From Bradysia coprophila (taxonomy: Eukaryota > Arthropoda > Insecta > Diptera > Sciaridae): a stretch of DNA of 64,000 nucleotides. The position numbers and the translations under genes are program-made. Positions 38,870 to 51,500 of this stretch are shown here, one piece after another; within the stretch, counting starts at the first letter, position 1; each line of letters begins with the position of its first letter. The stretch is from the NCBI RefSeq assembly GCF_014529535.1, contig NW_023503493.1:17578001-17642000 (forward strand), read 5' to 3'. A model generated the notes under the pieces. The model was not told where the DNA came from and ran no database searches. It saw only the letters and a list, made by a program, of their open reading frames with translations.

Positions 38870-39230
38870 AAAAAGGCAAAAATTCTTTTGGGAATAACTC
38901 ATTGATGGGATGAGTTATTCCCAAAAGAATTTCGACACTGTCCATCTACGATCTTGAACCCAAAAATGTAATTCCTGTCGAAAAAAAAAAAACATTTTAA
39001 ACATTTTCAAGTTTGGCCATTAAAAAACCAGACAAAAATTCTTTCTGGAGCGACCTTGACCTTAGAAATTTTATTCCTCGTCGATTCAAACCAGTGACCA
39101 AAATTGGTTCAGAGTTATTATCGAAAAAACCAGTCAAAAACTCTTCTGGGAATAACTCCTATATAATTAGTACATCTACGAACTTGACCTCAGGAATTTT
39201 ATTCGTCATCGACAGCAACCAAACTTTTGA
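38870..39230 (+). repeat. Degenerate tandem repeats plus a 23-bp-arm palindrome
   Basis: Three diverged copies of a block of roughly 100-150 bases, each with 'caaaaattctt-tgg' followed by 'cttgaccttagaaattttattcctcgtcga'-like sequence (split here as cttgacctt and attttattc), start near 38875, 39030 and 39128. The first copy carries a perfect inverted repeat, 38880-38902 with 38910-38932 (aaattcttttgggaataact and complement, 7-base loop). Confidence 0.5.
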
Positions 39231-39854
39231 AAATGAGTTCAGAATCTCTGTAACGCGTGATTTCCGGTTTTTCTGCCAACACCTGATGCATTTGATAAAA
39301 CGAATCATATTGAACTTTAAGAGGTATTTTCTGATGACCTCTGACTTATCAGTCAAGGAAACATGTTAACCGTTAAAAGTAAAAAGTAAATTGTGTTGAG
39401 AAATTTTCGACGGATTGAAATCAACTTTTGTTATTAGACAAAGAGTTTGAAGATGTGCGGTATCGGACTGATGGTTCGTCAGTTATTCTTAAAAAAATTG
39501 ATTTTGAGTGTTTTTGCTATCACGTAACTTGAGTAATTCCTTAATTATTTCGACAAAGTTTATTTTATTCGTTGTAGAATCCAGTTGTGAAGGTTAACAT
39601 CGAAGACGGGCTCGATACTGTTCGATACTAGTCTTTCAGATATTCTCAAAAGAAGTTGAGGGTAGTTCTATCGAGACGATAATCCAGTCCAGTCCGTTGT
39701 GTCGCTTCACTTTTTTCGAGCATTTCAGGTATCATAATATGATTGGAAATGAAACGTTGTCGAACAAATTTTCTTTTCATGTGTCGGGGCCGAAAATGAG
39801 GAAGTTTCAAGATTTTTCTCGGGTTTTCGACCCCTTACATGAAATTTTTTTTGA
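39231..39854. other. Intergenic
   Basis: AT-rich with overlapping short open frames on both strands; no recognised gene or repeat. Confidence 0.35.
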
Positions 39855-39931
39855 GTATCTGTTTCTGTTTTGGACGTTTGATTTTAGGCAACTCGCGAAA
39901 TTGCCTAAAATCAAACGTCCAAAACAGATAC
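39855..39931. repeat. Near-perfect 77-nt hairpin
   Basis: Arms gtatctg...ttttggacgtttgatttta and the complement taaaatcaaacgtccaaaac...agatac pair over about 31 bp with a 6-base bulge (tttctg) in the left arm and a 9-base loop (ctcgcgaaa). The size is like a miRNA precursor but the stem is unusually perfect. Confidence 0.75.
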
Positions 39932-40454
39932 ACAAATAACTATTTTCGGCAATCGACTTTTTCAGTACATTTTTGACGAACGTACTTTTTCTGACACAAG
40001 GGCCTGGACTAATCTATGGATTTTGAAGAGTAAATAAAATACGATTTTTCATGATTAAAATTATGAACGTAGCGTTAGCGGAGTTCGTGACGCTAGTACC
40101 CCTTCTGTAAAAAAACAACAACAACGAAAGTACTCTTCAATACGAGTTTAACGAGCTACAGTTCGCTACATCCGGAGAAAACACAACTTAAAATTGAAGC
40201 ATCTTCATACATTTTTAGCGATTTCACAATAGAAATTGAAATAGTTAATAAAAATCTTTTGCGTGGGTTTGATATACGTGTTCACATACCACATTGGTAT
40301 TAAAATATTTATCAACATTTCCCAAAGCAAAACTTATATGAAAGCCATTATATTTCATGTATATTACAAAAACATGACAGCTATTTCTGGTATAGAGTAT
40401 AGATCATTGTCAATGTCATTTGAGATGTCAAATGCAGAATTTCAGAACCGTGGT

Positions 40455-40575
40455 CAAATGAGCTGTCATTTTCACAAAGCTAACCACAATATTACAAAAG
40501 CTGTCATTGTCACAAAAGCTGTCTATGGAGCTGTAATTTTTTGAGGTTAGCTTTGTGAAATTGGCAACTCATTTG
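40455..40575. repeat. Foldback (MITE-like)
   Basis: Left arm caaatgagctgtcattttca...aaagctaacc and right arm ggttagctttgtgaaattgg...catttg are imperfect reverse complements of about 30 bases. The loop has short repeats of 'aaaagctgtc'. Confidence 0.55.
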
Positions 40576-40643
40576 ATACTATTTTGAGAGAAGAAACCGT
40601 TATTTGACACTGATCTATTATGATGAAAGAGAAAGAAATATTT

Positions 40644-40703
40644 TGACAAGTACCCCAAGGCAAGTTATAATAAACTGGTATTCGGTCTTCTGTGAGTCAT
40701 AAC
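40644..40703 (+). repeat. Second stray satellite fragment
   Basis: tgacaagtaccccaaggcaa and the following ~40 bases match the satellite unit (for example 1128-1187) with several substitutions and a small deletion. It lies 37 kb from the array and between two foldbacks. Confidence 0.85.
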
Positions 40704-40716
40704 ATATTTAACAGAG

Positions 40717-40814
40717 GGGATTTTACAACGAAAATTTTACACAAAAAAAAACTTGCGTGGCAGATGCCTCATAAGACCCAATTTTTTTTTGTAAAATTTT
40801 CGTTGTAAAATCTC
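40717..40814. repeat. Small foldback
   Basis: gattttacaacgaaaatttt and its complement form arms of about 30 bases around a poly-A/poly-T bounded loop. No target duplication was seen. Confidence 0.6.
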
Positions 40815-41282
40815 ATTGGTAAAATTCTCGTCGACATATTATTTGGTTAAAACTTTCTTGGTTAAAATTGATTAGGGAAAGACGCACCAAAACTTATATC
40901 AAATGTTTTGGAAGTTTAATTTTTACAGGACTAGCGTCACTTTTCCCTCTTTCGAGGTTTTTGTTATAAGTTGACCAAAACCATATGGAAAATGGTAGAA
41001 TTGAGTCATTGAACCATTATGCTGACCAAAATTTATGGAAAATTCCGGAATTGAGTATTTGATGCAACTAACTAACCGTACACCAATAGGACCGGACTAA
41101 TCGAGTTATAAAACTGACAGTTTAAGTAATTTGATCAAAACAGATTCTGTAGAGTGTGTGCGTCGTCCACTTACCAGATAACATTTCGATTACCAATAAT
41201 TATTAAATGATTAATTAATCAGTAATAAATAAAACTGAGAAAATATTAGCCGTCAGTCGGGCGTGTGTTGTTTAGCAATAAA
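40815..41282. other. Upstream region of the GH3 gene
   Basis: AT-rich. An initiator-like TCAGTC about 30 bases before the ATG at 41283 may mark the start site. No gene is seen. Confidence 0.35.
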
Positions 41283-43625
41283 ATGAATAGAAAAAAATTG
41301 ACTATATTATTAGTGTTGCTCGCAGCAGTGGTTGTGGTTGCGATAGTACTAGCTGTAGTTTTGACTCGTAAATCAAGTGCCGAGAGTCTAATCATTTGCG
41401 AGAAATCAAAAAATAGAGACTTGCTATTCTGTGACCCGAGCTTGCCGATAGATTCACGAGTTCTGGATTTGGTGGGCCATTTAACGTTGCAGGAGAAAAT
41501 TTTCTTACTTGAACATCAGTCGGGTGGTGCTTCTCAAAATGTTCAGTTGGATTATTACAATTGGTGGAATGAAGCGCTGCATGGAGTCGCTTGGAACTAT
41601 GAATATGTGGGAACATTTTTCCGACCACCCACTGAATATTCAACAGTCTTTCCACAAATTATAAGTCTGTCCGCTTCATTCGATAAGGAATTGTTTTTTC
41701 GGATGGCAAATGCTACTGGAAATGAAGTAAGGTAATTAAGCAAACAACAACCGCCAAAAAAAAGTGATTAGTAATTTCAACGTGAAATGGTCTCACGCAG
41801 GGCCTTCCACAATGCTGGCAATGCAGGGTTGACCTTTTGGAGTCCGAATGTTAACATTTTCCGTGATCCAAGATGGGGAAGAGGTCAAGAAACGCCGGGT
41901 GAAGACCCTTACTTAAATGCAGAGTATGCACGAATGTTTGTTAATGGGTTCCAAGGAGACGAATCGAAAGTTGGATTCCTAAAGGCATCCGCTTGTTGTA
42001 AGCATTTTGCCGCACATAGCATTGAAGAGGGCAGGGATTATTTCGATGCTGTCGTTACTGATCAAGACATGGCAGACACATACTTACCAGCCTTTAAGGC
42101 GTGCGTTGAGAACAATGTAACATCAATTATGACAGCATACAACGCAATCAATGGAATACCTGTAACCGCTGACAAGTATTACATAACTGATTTAATTCGC
42201 GGACAATGGGGTTTCGATGGATACATTGTGTCTGACTGCGGTGCCGTCGATGACGTATATTTTGAGCACAAGTATTTAGCTACCCCGTCGAGCACTTGTA
42301 ATGCAGTTCTACATGCTGGGCTTGATGTGGAATGTGGTACCTTTTTCACGAGACTGGGCTATCTGGAAGCCGCTATTACTGAAGGTCTTGTCACAGAACA
42401 AATGCTGGATACGGCGCTGTCAAGAGGGTTTCGAGTGCTAATGCGTTTAGGATATTTCGAAAGAGAAGACAAGCGTCCGTACAAAGAAATCCAATCCGAA
42501 GACGCTGACAGTGAGTATCATAAACAATTGTCACTTGAAGCTGCTGAGAGAAGCATAGTTCTATTGAAGAACATCCCCAATGAATCGACGGGAATACCAA
42601 TGCTCCCTGTGAATAGGCAAGATTTTGATACGAATGGAGCTGTTATGGCTTTAATCGGACCACATTTGAACGCAAGCACAGTGTTCTTAGGAAACTACCA
42701 TGGTATTCCGTCTTCAATAAAAGTTCCATTGAATGAAATACAAAACTTTGTACCGAATTTAAAATGGGAAGCTGGTTGTGACGTTGATACATTAAACAAC
42801 GCTCGATTAGACGAAGCCGAAGAGCTGGCACGTACGTCGTCAAGAGTGATTCTTTTCGTGGGTATAACTACGGAGGTTGAAGGAGAAAACGGTGATCGTG
42901 ATAATATAAGCTTGCCTGGCCTGCAACCAGAGTTGATCCGTCGTGTACTGGCAGTAGCACAGGATCCTGTAATTCTGATTGTAATTTCTGGAGGAGCTAT
43001 TGACCTGTCAGATTATAAAAATGACTCACGTGTCGGTGCTATTATTTGGGCTGGTTATCTTGGCCAGTCAGGTGGTGAGGCAATAGCGAATGTCTTGTTC
43101 GGAAATTATAATCCATCTGGGCGTTTAACGCAAACATTTTACGACAACTTGTACTTGGAACGAGTTTCGAAACAAGATATGAACATGAGACCCGTAAATG
43201 ACTCTCCTGGACGCACTTATCGTTTCTACACTGGAGAAGCTGTATATCCGTTTGCCCATGGGTTGAGCTACTCTACTTTTCAGTACACATTTTCAACTGA
43301 CGAAAACATTCAGATTCCACAGTTCGCCGATTATTGTATAGAACTGAACCTAGTTGTTCGAAATGTTGGTCAGCGATCTGGAGACCATTCAGTCCTATTG
43401 TTTGTTTCATCACCCGATGCGGGACGGAACGGACGACCAATTAAGAGCTTATGTGAGTTTAAGAAACTTCATAATGTTTTACCATCACATAGCGAAGAAG
43501 TTCGTATTTGCTTACGTCCTGCGATGTTCGAACTTGCCAACGAACGGGGCGAATTTGAGGTAGTCTTAGGAGAATGGTCCCTAATTGTTGGCGATCTAAC
43601 AAAGGTAGTTACGGTAATAGAGTAA
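41283..43625 (+). CDS. Glycoside hydrolase family 3, beta-xylosidase-like
   Basis: Predicted exo-glycosidase acting on xylo- or gluco-oligosaccharides, relevant to plant- or fungus-derived polysaccharide digestion. Exons 41283-41731 and 41801-43625 (2274 nt, 757 aa, normal for GH3). Residues about 5-28 form one hydrophobic segment after a short basic start: an uncleaved signal anchor or a signal peptide, so secreted or membrane-tethered. The GH3 N-terminal barrel shows NWWNEALHG, STVFPQ, NAGLTFWSPNVNIFRDPRWG and GQETPGEDP. The nucleophile is predicted at Asp295 in VSDCGAVDD. The C-terminal sandwich has an acid/base candidate at Glu508/Glu510 in TTEVEGENGDR, and a fibronectin-III-like tail follows YPFAHGLSYSTF. 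GH3 xylosidases are patchy in insects. The xylosidase rather than glucosidase call is by overall motif similarity. AATAAA at 43801. Confidence 0.9.
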
Positions 43626-45574
43626 ATGAAAGTTTCATTTTTTGTAAAAGCAATTAAACGTTTGAAACATACAAAATTATATACATACCTGAAAATACCG
43701 AAATAACGGTCTTCATTGCAGTGTAAGCATGTTTATGTGGATGACATTAATTTACTGAATGTGAGGGAAAGTTAACCTTTTGTAAACGGTTAGACATCTA
43801 AATAAAACTAAGACTTAAGAAATACAAGATTTGTTGTCAAACATTTCGCGATACCAACGCACTTCAAGCTAAGGTAATCATAGTCGACAGCTGCCAAATA
43901 GAGTACTGTTTTGTATGAAATGGTTTTTAACAGTGTTTTACAGTTATATGACACACTGTCAAGTTTCAGTACCCTATTTAGAGTATCACTATTGCTTGAA
44001 GTGCGTTGGTGATACCTAATTTCATGGCCTTCGATATTATATTTGCAGAGTTTTTCGAGCGTTTGTGTGAACTGTAAAAAGAGTTCTAAAATATCGCCTA
44101 ATCTGTCCCAACATCCCATCTTCGACCGTTAAATAATGTCAATATCGATTTCCTTCTATTCAAAAAATGCACAAAGTCGTAAACAACCTTGGCAAGATCA
44201 CCAACCAGTTAAATTTTGATAAGAAAAGGCGCAACTATTCATTCATTTAACAGTCATGAATATGCTTTCACAAAAATTCTACAAGAGTGAAATGACCTCA
44301 AAAGCCCAAAATATAAAAAAAGAAAATTTATCAAATTCAGAATGGTGTGACCTATTAGCCTAAAAGAGGTTATCTTCACATTCTTTATATAAAAGTTACC
44401 GCATGTGAGTGCAGTGTTGAAGCTGTTATTTGGTAAGTATATTATGTACATGACCATGCTGTATGATTGACCATCCTGCAGACAACATTCACAATACACA
44501 TGCACGAATAAAACATTTTGCTCAGAATTTTCTACTAAATTCAAAAAATCTAGTTCACTTACATAAACTCTGAAATCATCTCAAAATGTGTTGGATGTGT
44601 GTTAAAAAATATCTTCTCAAATTTAGAGTGTGACTATCGAAATAGTTTGGTATATAAAAGAGTTCAAAGATTTCACGAGAATGTACAAGAAATTTAGAGA
44701 TAAAATGCTGGCTAGAAAATCAGTCTTTCCAGAAAATTCGTCGAAAACGGTTTGAATTCTTACACGCGCCTAATGGCTCAGGCGAACGGTTACTAAAGCC
44801 ACTGAAAGGATTAAATTTGGATTACCAGTGCCATTGGATTACAGTGAATAAGAGTTGCGAAAAAAGTCTTAAAATATTTTCGAGCTGTGATAGTGGATTT
44901 TGGTGAAGAAGTTTTATCGCTTTATCGCTTTGTATGATCTTCTAGAGAGATAAATGACTTTATAGAAAGACTTCCACTTTGTATGTTCCCAAAGCGTAAT
45001 GTTTCTTTACGTTCACTGTGAAAATATTTGGTAATTGAACGAAACCGAAATCCTAAAATTATTAAAAAAATTTCAACTTTACCACGTAGCACTGTTTCGT
45101 TCTAAAGCAATTTAGATTGATTGTGCAACTTGTTCTGGCTTAACATTTCCTTGAATTATAGTATTTATCTCGAAGTTCAATGTGGAAAAAATATCATTCA
45201 TCAATGATCATCAACTTTGAAATTTACGTTAAACGCCTTTGAAAATTGATCTTTTTTATGGCCAAAGAGATATGTCTGTGTTACACAATTCTTTCAGTTT
45301 CCTTTTTATATACGCTCTCACAGAAGCTTTTATCATTTCTTTTTTTCATTTGTGAAGAAAGAATCATACAAAGAGTATTGCAGACTTCTCTCTGTATGAC
45401 CACACTGATTCTTGTGGTAAAACTTGGTAAATAAGTTTATAGATAACATTAACTTTAATGTAGTTGTAATTGATCAAAAAAAATGAAGTCTGAGCAATGT
45501 GAACGAAAATAAAATTTTAATATAAGTAAAAAAAGCAAACAAACGAAAAGCGAAACGAGAGACTGTAACAGAAA
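43626..45574. other. Intergenic between GH3 and collagen genes
   Basis: AT-rich with no supported gene. It contains the GH3 polyadenylation signal (43801-43806) and a foldback at 43849-44015. The collagen promoter presumably lies in the last part. Confidence 0.4.
43849..44015. mobile_element. Foldback MITE
   Basis: Termini gataccaacgcacttcaag and cttgaagtgcgttggtgatac. Inner words aaatagagtactg / cagtaccctattt also pair, and the loop region includes acagtg / cactgt. No clear target duplication. Confidence 0.65.
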
Positions 45575-48500
45575 ATGAAGACAAGACATTGGTTGTTAGT
45601 CTTAGCATTAATGTGTGTTGTGATTCATATCACAGCAGCTGATGTCAAAAAGAAGAAATCTTCGCCGAAAAAGAAAAACAGTAAAGGCACAAAAGCTTCG
45701 AGATTAAAAAATAGCAGAGCTAAACCTCAGTCTGACGTTCCAATATCGAATGGTGATGAGTTTGAGGAAGACTATGATGATATTTATGATTATGATGACT
45801 TAGGTATGCTAACGAATGTTAAATAATTGTCGAGCAGGCTTTGTGAGCTCATAAATTTGTTAAAGGAAATGGTGATACCGAAGAGACCACAGAAGTATTT
45901 CTTCGACCTGATGTCGAACATCCTACTGGTAAGATAATTAGAGACAATGTAATGTCGTACACATCATCATCATATTTTTGATGTTTTGCATGTCTGCTGA
46001 CCATTTTCAAAAATGTACCGAAAGTTTTGCGCTTTCCCTCGGTTTTTGAATTAGTTTTTAGTATACAAATTGTATAATAACATAACATTTTAGGAGCGAC
46101 ACCTGTTTTTGGTCGTGCACAAGCAGAGTCAATATCTGGTAATTTTGCACATTTGTAGGCTTAAAAGCTCATCCACTAAAGCTATATATTCACTCAACTA
46201 GAGGAGTACACCTGCTACTATCATGGAAAACAATATCGTACGTACGAACAATTCAGGACCGGATATCAACAATGTGCAATTTGTACGTGTATGGATGGAC
46301 GAGTAACTTGTAATGAGGAAAGATGTCAACAACCACCAGACCAAACTCCCATTCACACTGAAGCGCCAACCACTGTTGCCGCACCAGTACGCACAAACTC
46401 AGTGGATAGTCGGTTTAGTGTTGATGTGTTAGGAGAAGATGGGGAAAAAGGACCAACCGGAAATGTAGGACCAGCGGGTTAGTTAAAAACCGAATTATAC
46501 GCCATTGGCTATATAGCTTATGTATTTGAAATTCTTTTTTTTTCGCTCAAGTTTGTAATGTCGCATTATCATGATTTTAATGCAAATATTTCTGGGGATA
46601 AAAATTGCAGGTGAACCTGGACGACCTGGAATACCCGGGAATCCTGGAGTTGCTGGACCAGCACCTGATATGACATTCTATTCACGACAACTAGCCGACG
46701 TATTAGCCAGTTCGGACAAAGGACCAAGCGGCCCAGCGTTTTTACCAGATCAATTCCAATATTTGCAAGCACAAGTTGGTCCAGCTGGAGCAAGAGGATC
46801 ACCAGGTTGGATATCCATTTTGTGGAGAAACGATGTTTCACTAATCAAAACGAAAAAAGGGCCGACTGCTTCTAAATTTATTAACTCAGGAATACAAGTA
46901 GTGAAGAAACTGTGTTAGTGGCCCTATTGCAATATACATTGTCTTTGGGAAGAAGTGTAGGGAAACTTTTTTGTCCTAAAGTGATTTTTCAATTTTTACC
47001 TGCAATTAGTGTGTTCTTGTTTTGATTGTGAAACATCTCATTCAAAAGGCGTTTTGAACATTATTTAATTTAGGTTTATCACTTTCAGGTCCTGCAGGTT
47101 TGCTGAATGTGTTAAATATAAGTTGAACCTGATTATAACGGACAATTTGTAGGATCGGTTGGACCTCAAGGATTTCAGGGCAGTCCCGGGGAGCAAGGTG
47201 ATATTGGAGAAGCTGGAAAACCAGGAGAACCTGGTCCGAGAGGTTGTTTTCTATCATTTTTGTTCGGCTGCAGAATTTAAATTGAACTATTTTTCTTTTT
47301 AGGAATGCCAGGACTACCAGGAAAAGATGGGGAATCAGGAGAAGATGGTCAGCCTGGCTTACCCGGTAATTAAAATTTATTGTTAGTTATCTGTCTCTAA
47401 AATGCTAATTTAATTAAATGTGTAGGTGTTGTGGGTCCGCCTGGTCCAAGGGGATTGCCAGGTAAGTACATATGCTAAAAACATGAAGACAAAATAATTT
47501 GAGAAAAATGGCAATTCTTCTATCACTTAGGAGTCCCTGGAATGCCAGGTAGTAAGGGGCACAGAGGCCACAATGGTTTAGAAGGCGCAAAAGGTGAAAT
47601 GGGAAATACTGGAGAGAAAGGAGCCTCAGGAGCAGTTGGGCCAATTGGACCAACTGGAGCTGTTGTACGTGTTTCAATACAATTATTATACTATACAAGT
47701 CATGAAAAATTTGCAACTAGAAACTAAAGGTTCTGTGAGATTAAATCATAATTTCACTTTCGATCGTGATATTAATTCTTTATCGATTTTACTTCAAAAC
47801 TACTTGCAACATTCATGATTCCATTTTATTGAGAGATTTGTTAAACATAAACAAATATTTAGGGTCCAGCTGGTCCAAGAGGTGAACGAGGAAGAGAAGG
47901 CGCACAAGGACCACCAGGCTTAAGAGGATTGGAAGGTGTGGCGGGTTCTCCAGGATCTCCAGTATGTCAAATTCTTCAAATTATTTATTGTTGCTCATAT
48001 AATGATCATCAGACTGTTTATGCTGTTTAAAAAAAGAATATGTGTAACATGTCTGTGCAATTTATTAATTGTTTAAACTTTAAATGCATAGGGATCTGAT
48101 GGCAAGGCTGGTTCTCCTGGCTTTCCAGGTAAATACTTGTTGTGAGAAATTTACATTTTACTGAAATTGTATATAACTAACTGGCAGGAAGTCCGGGGGT
48201 TAAAGGAGATTCTGGCGCGATTGGACCGAGTGGCTCACCTGGATTACAAGGACCTAGAGGAGAATCTGGTAATGAACCAAACGTAATATTAAAATTATCC
48301 ACAGTAGATGATTTCTATCGTAGCACTGAACCAAGCACTAGAACAGATTTTGGTTTTGATTATTAAATGATCCCACAATTGTTTACTGACAAATTTTCAT
48401 GGTTCACAATTTTTTGTTTATTTGTGGTATATTAGAGAGGCCAAATTTCCGCTAAAAAATCAGTTTAGTTCTATGTTTCTAATGATTTGAAACCTTAAAA

Positions 48501-51500
48501 AGAATGAAATAAGTTGTCTTGATGCAAGGTCAATGTCGTATGAGGTAGTGTGATTTTATCAATAGTTTTTTCGTTATAGGTCGGCCAGGGCCACCAGGAG
48601 AGCCAGGTGAGAAATGATATTCAACTTCAAAATAATCGGAGATATTGCGAGTGTTTTCTTATTAAAAAAATAAATAATCTTACAATTACATATTCATAGA
48701 TTCTGTTGAAACATAATGTTTTGTTTAAAGGATGAAGTTGTATTAAGGTATATTGGAATTAATTATAGGCACTCCAGGACCAGTTGGTAAAGACGGAGTT
48801 GACGGAGAAAAAGGTAGTAGTGGTGATGTGGGACCAGCAGGTCCGCAAGGTTTTCCAGGTCCTCGTGGAACACCCGGAATGAATGGAAATGTTGGTGAAC
48901 CTGGACCAAAAGGGGCACCGGTAATATAGCTTTACAAATTATCTTCTTTCATACGTTTAGAACTAAACTTTATAATTTGTAATTTGCTATGGAAAAAAGT
49001 CTAATTCACAAAAGTCGATTATTTTCACATTTTGTATTCACGTTACTCATTGAGTAATACTCAATTTTTTTCAATCCAGGGATTATCTGGTGATAAAGGC
49101 TATAAAGGCGAAAGCGGTACTAAAGGTGAAAATGGTCATCCTGGACCTCGTGGACTTCCAGGCTCCGAAGGAGCAGAAGGTAAATAGTTTTCTTTGAAAT
49201 AGCTACCGATTTGAGACTTTGCATATCTCTTATTAAGGGAAACGGGGGAAACGCGGCATGAGAGGACCACCTGGTCCAGCAGGACCGCAAGGAGAAAGAG
49301 GACTTACGGGAATTAATGGACTTCCAGGACCTGATGGACCCATCGGAGCTAAAGGGCATGCTGGAGATCGAGGTGAGCACTTAGATGCGAAGCAAAAGTT
49401 TTACTATCAAAGTTATACAAAAATTTCTATAATTGAAAAAAAAAGAAACTTTCGAATATCAGTTTTCGTATGCTTTCTTGGTGTGATGTAAAACGCACAT
49501 CACATTTAAGTTTGTGGACACGCTTACATGTATCAAAATTTGGTTATTTTTCGAAGTTTAATTTAAGTTAGTCGTAAGTCTGAGCGTTAGTGCTAGGAAC
49601 AGTGCTATGCTGAAATGCATTGCATCAATTTGTTAAACTTGACATTAATATCGATGTTTAAAGTCAAAGCACTGTGCGTTGTTAAAGTCTATCCCAAGAC
49701 TCTATGTGGTTAAATTTCTTCGTGGTCTTAAATATTATGTAAAATACTAGTTGCACTCGGATGTGTAATATTTACACAGTATAAGCGGAACCATGCAATA
49801 CAAATATGTATTGGAAACACACAGTGCCGACTGGCTACCCAAAATCGATCGTTGAGTGACGAAAATTGAAAAAATTACTAGAATGAGAAATCAAATTTTT
49901 GAATTGTAACTTAAAGAGATAAGATGGTTCTTCATTAGATTTGAAATGTTTTCAAGAAATTAAAACTAACATTGATGGAAGAATTTAAACAAAATTCCTG
50001 CTTATTATTTAAACTGTGAAAAAATAATATCAAATATATCCTGATTATTTTAGGGCCACAAGGTCCGGAAGGACGAAAAGGAAACACAGGTGACATCGGA
50101 CCGCCAGGAATGCAAGGTAAGCACACCAGTCGTAAGTAGAAATGTATAAGTGCCACAAGTTTCTTCTTTATTTTTAATTATTTTTTTGTGTTTTACAAAT
50201 ATTCGTGCTGAATTTTTTAGAATAGGTTATATTAATATAAAAATAAAATTAAAAAAGTTATAGATTACATTAATTTCATCACGTAACTTAACATTATGTT
50301 GAGGCGTCACATTAATCTAATTTAACTTTAGTTAAAGTTGCCCTCAGTTACAAACATTAAATTCTTTTTATGCGGGTCCGTTGAATTTCTTTCGAAGGGC
50401 AACAAGGTATACGTGGACTACCAGGTCGTGATGGCCCTACTGGACAAAATGGATCTCCTGGTGAGCGAGGTGTTCCTGGAGCTGACGGCAAAAATGGAGA
50501 GCAAGGTCCACAAGGCTTACAAGGAGTACCAGGACCTCCAGGTTTGAATGAAAACATGTTAAATACCACTGAAGACAGATGAAATATCGAATATTTTTTA
50601 GGCATGCCTGGTGATAAAGGCTTGACTGGACTGTCTGGGAAAGATGGTGAGCCTGGTCCGACAGGAAACCAAGGACCAAAGGGTGATATTGGAAGAGATG
50701 GTGCTGCAGGTTAGTTTTACGAAGCAGATTTAAGTCATTTGCACCTGTACAGAAGAGTGTTTTTGTAAACGATCTTCTCACGTAATAATTTTATCAATTG
50801 TTAATATTGCTTAATTACGAATTACTAATTTAAAACTTTCAAAATTGGAACTTAAAACATTTACAACTGAAAGATTTTCGTGAGGAAAACTTGTCATAAA
50901 CATTTAAATAAACGTATCAAACTTTTTAGTAAGAACGGAACGCATAGACTTTTTCAAGTAGATTCTCAATTAATTTAGACCTAATATATTCACTCTCTCC
51001 GACGAAATAATTTAAGATCAAATCCTTCCAATGCAACAAAATTTGTCTTCATTTAAGGCGCTCAAGGACCGCAAGGTTCGCCAGGAAATCATGGTGAACG
51101 AGGACCTCCTGGACCTGTTGGAATTCGGGGTTATCAGGTTTAAAGCCCGTTAAATGTCGTTGTACCATTTTAAATTGAGTTTGTTGTAGGGTCTTCCAGG
51201 CATTCCAGGTAACCCAGGTGCTCAAGGAAAAGATGGTCAGAATGGACTACCAGGTAGTCCTGGTCCAATTGGACCAGCTGGACAACGTGGTGAAAGAGGT
51301 TTGTTAAATAAAAATCGGATATTTAAAAAATATCGTTTTGAAAGTTTATATTCAATCTGAAATCATGTTTATGAAAATTTTATCGTTTGGAAATAAAATT
51401 TCGGTTTCATGCGCCTAAACGAAACTTGAACCAACCATGTGGATGCAAGCGGTCAACGAACCAAGTCATGGGAATGAAATTTCTGACCGTACATAAATAA

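Noticed and set aside
41283-43625. Bacterial contamination as explanation for the GH3 gene
   Set aside because: It has a GT-AG intron at a phase-correct site, AT-rich insect-like flanks and lies between insect genes.
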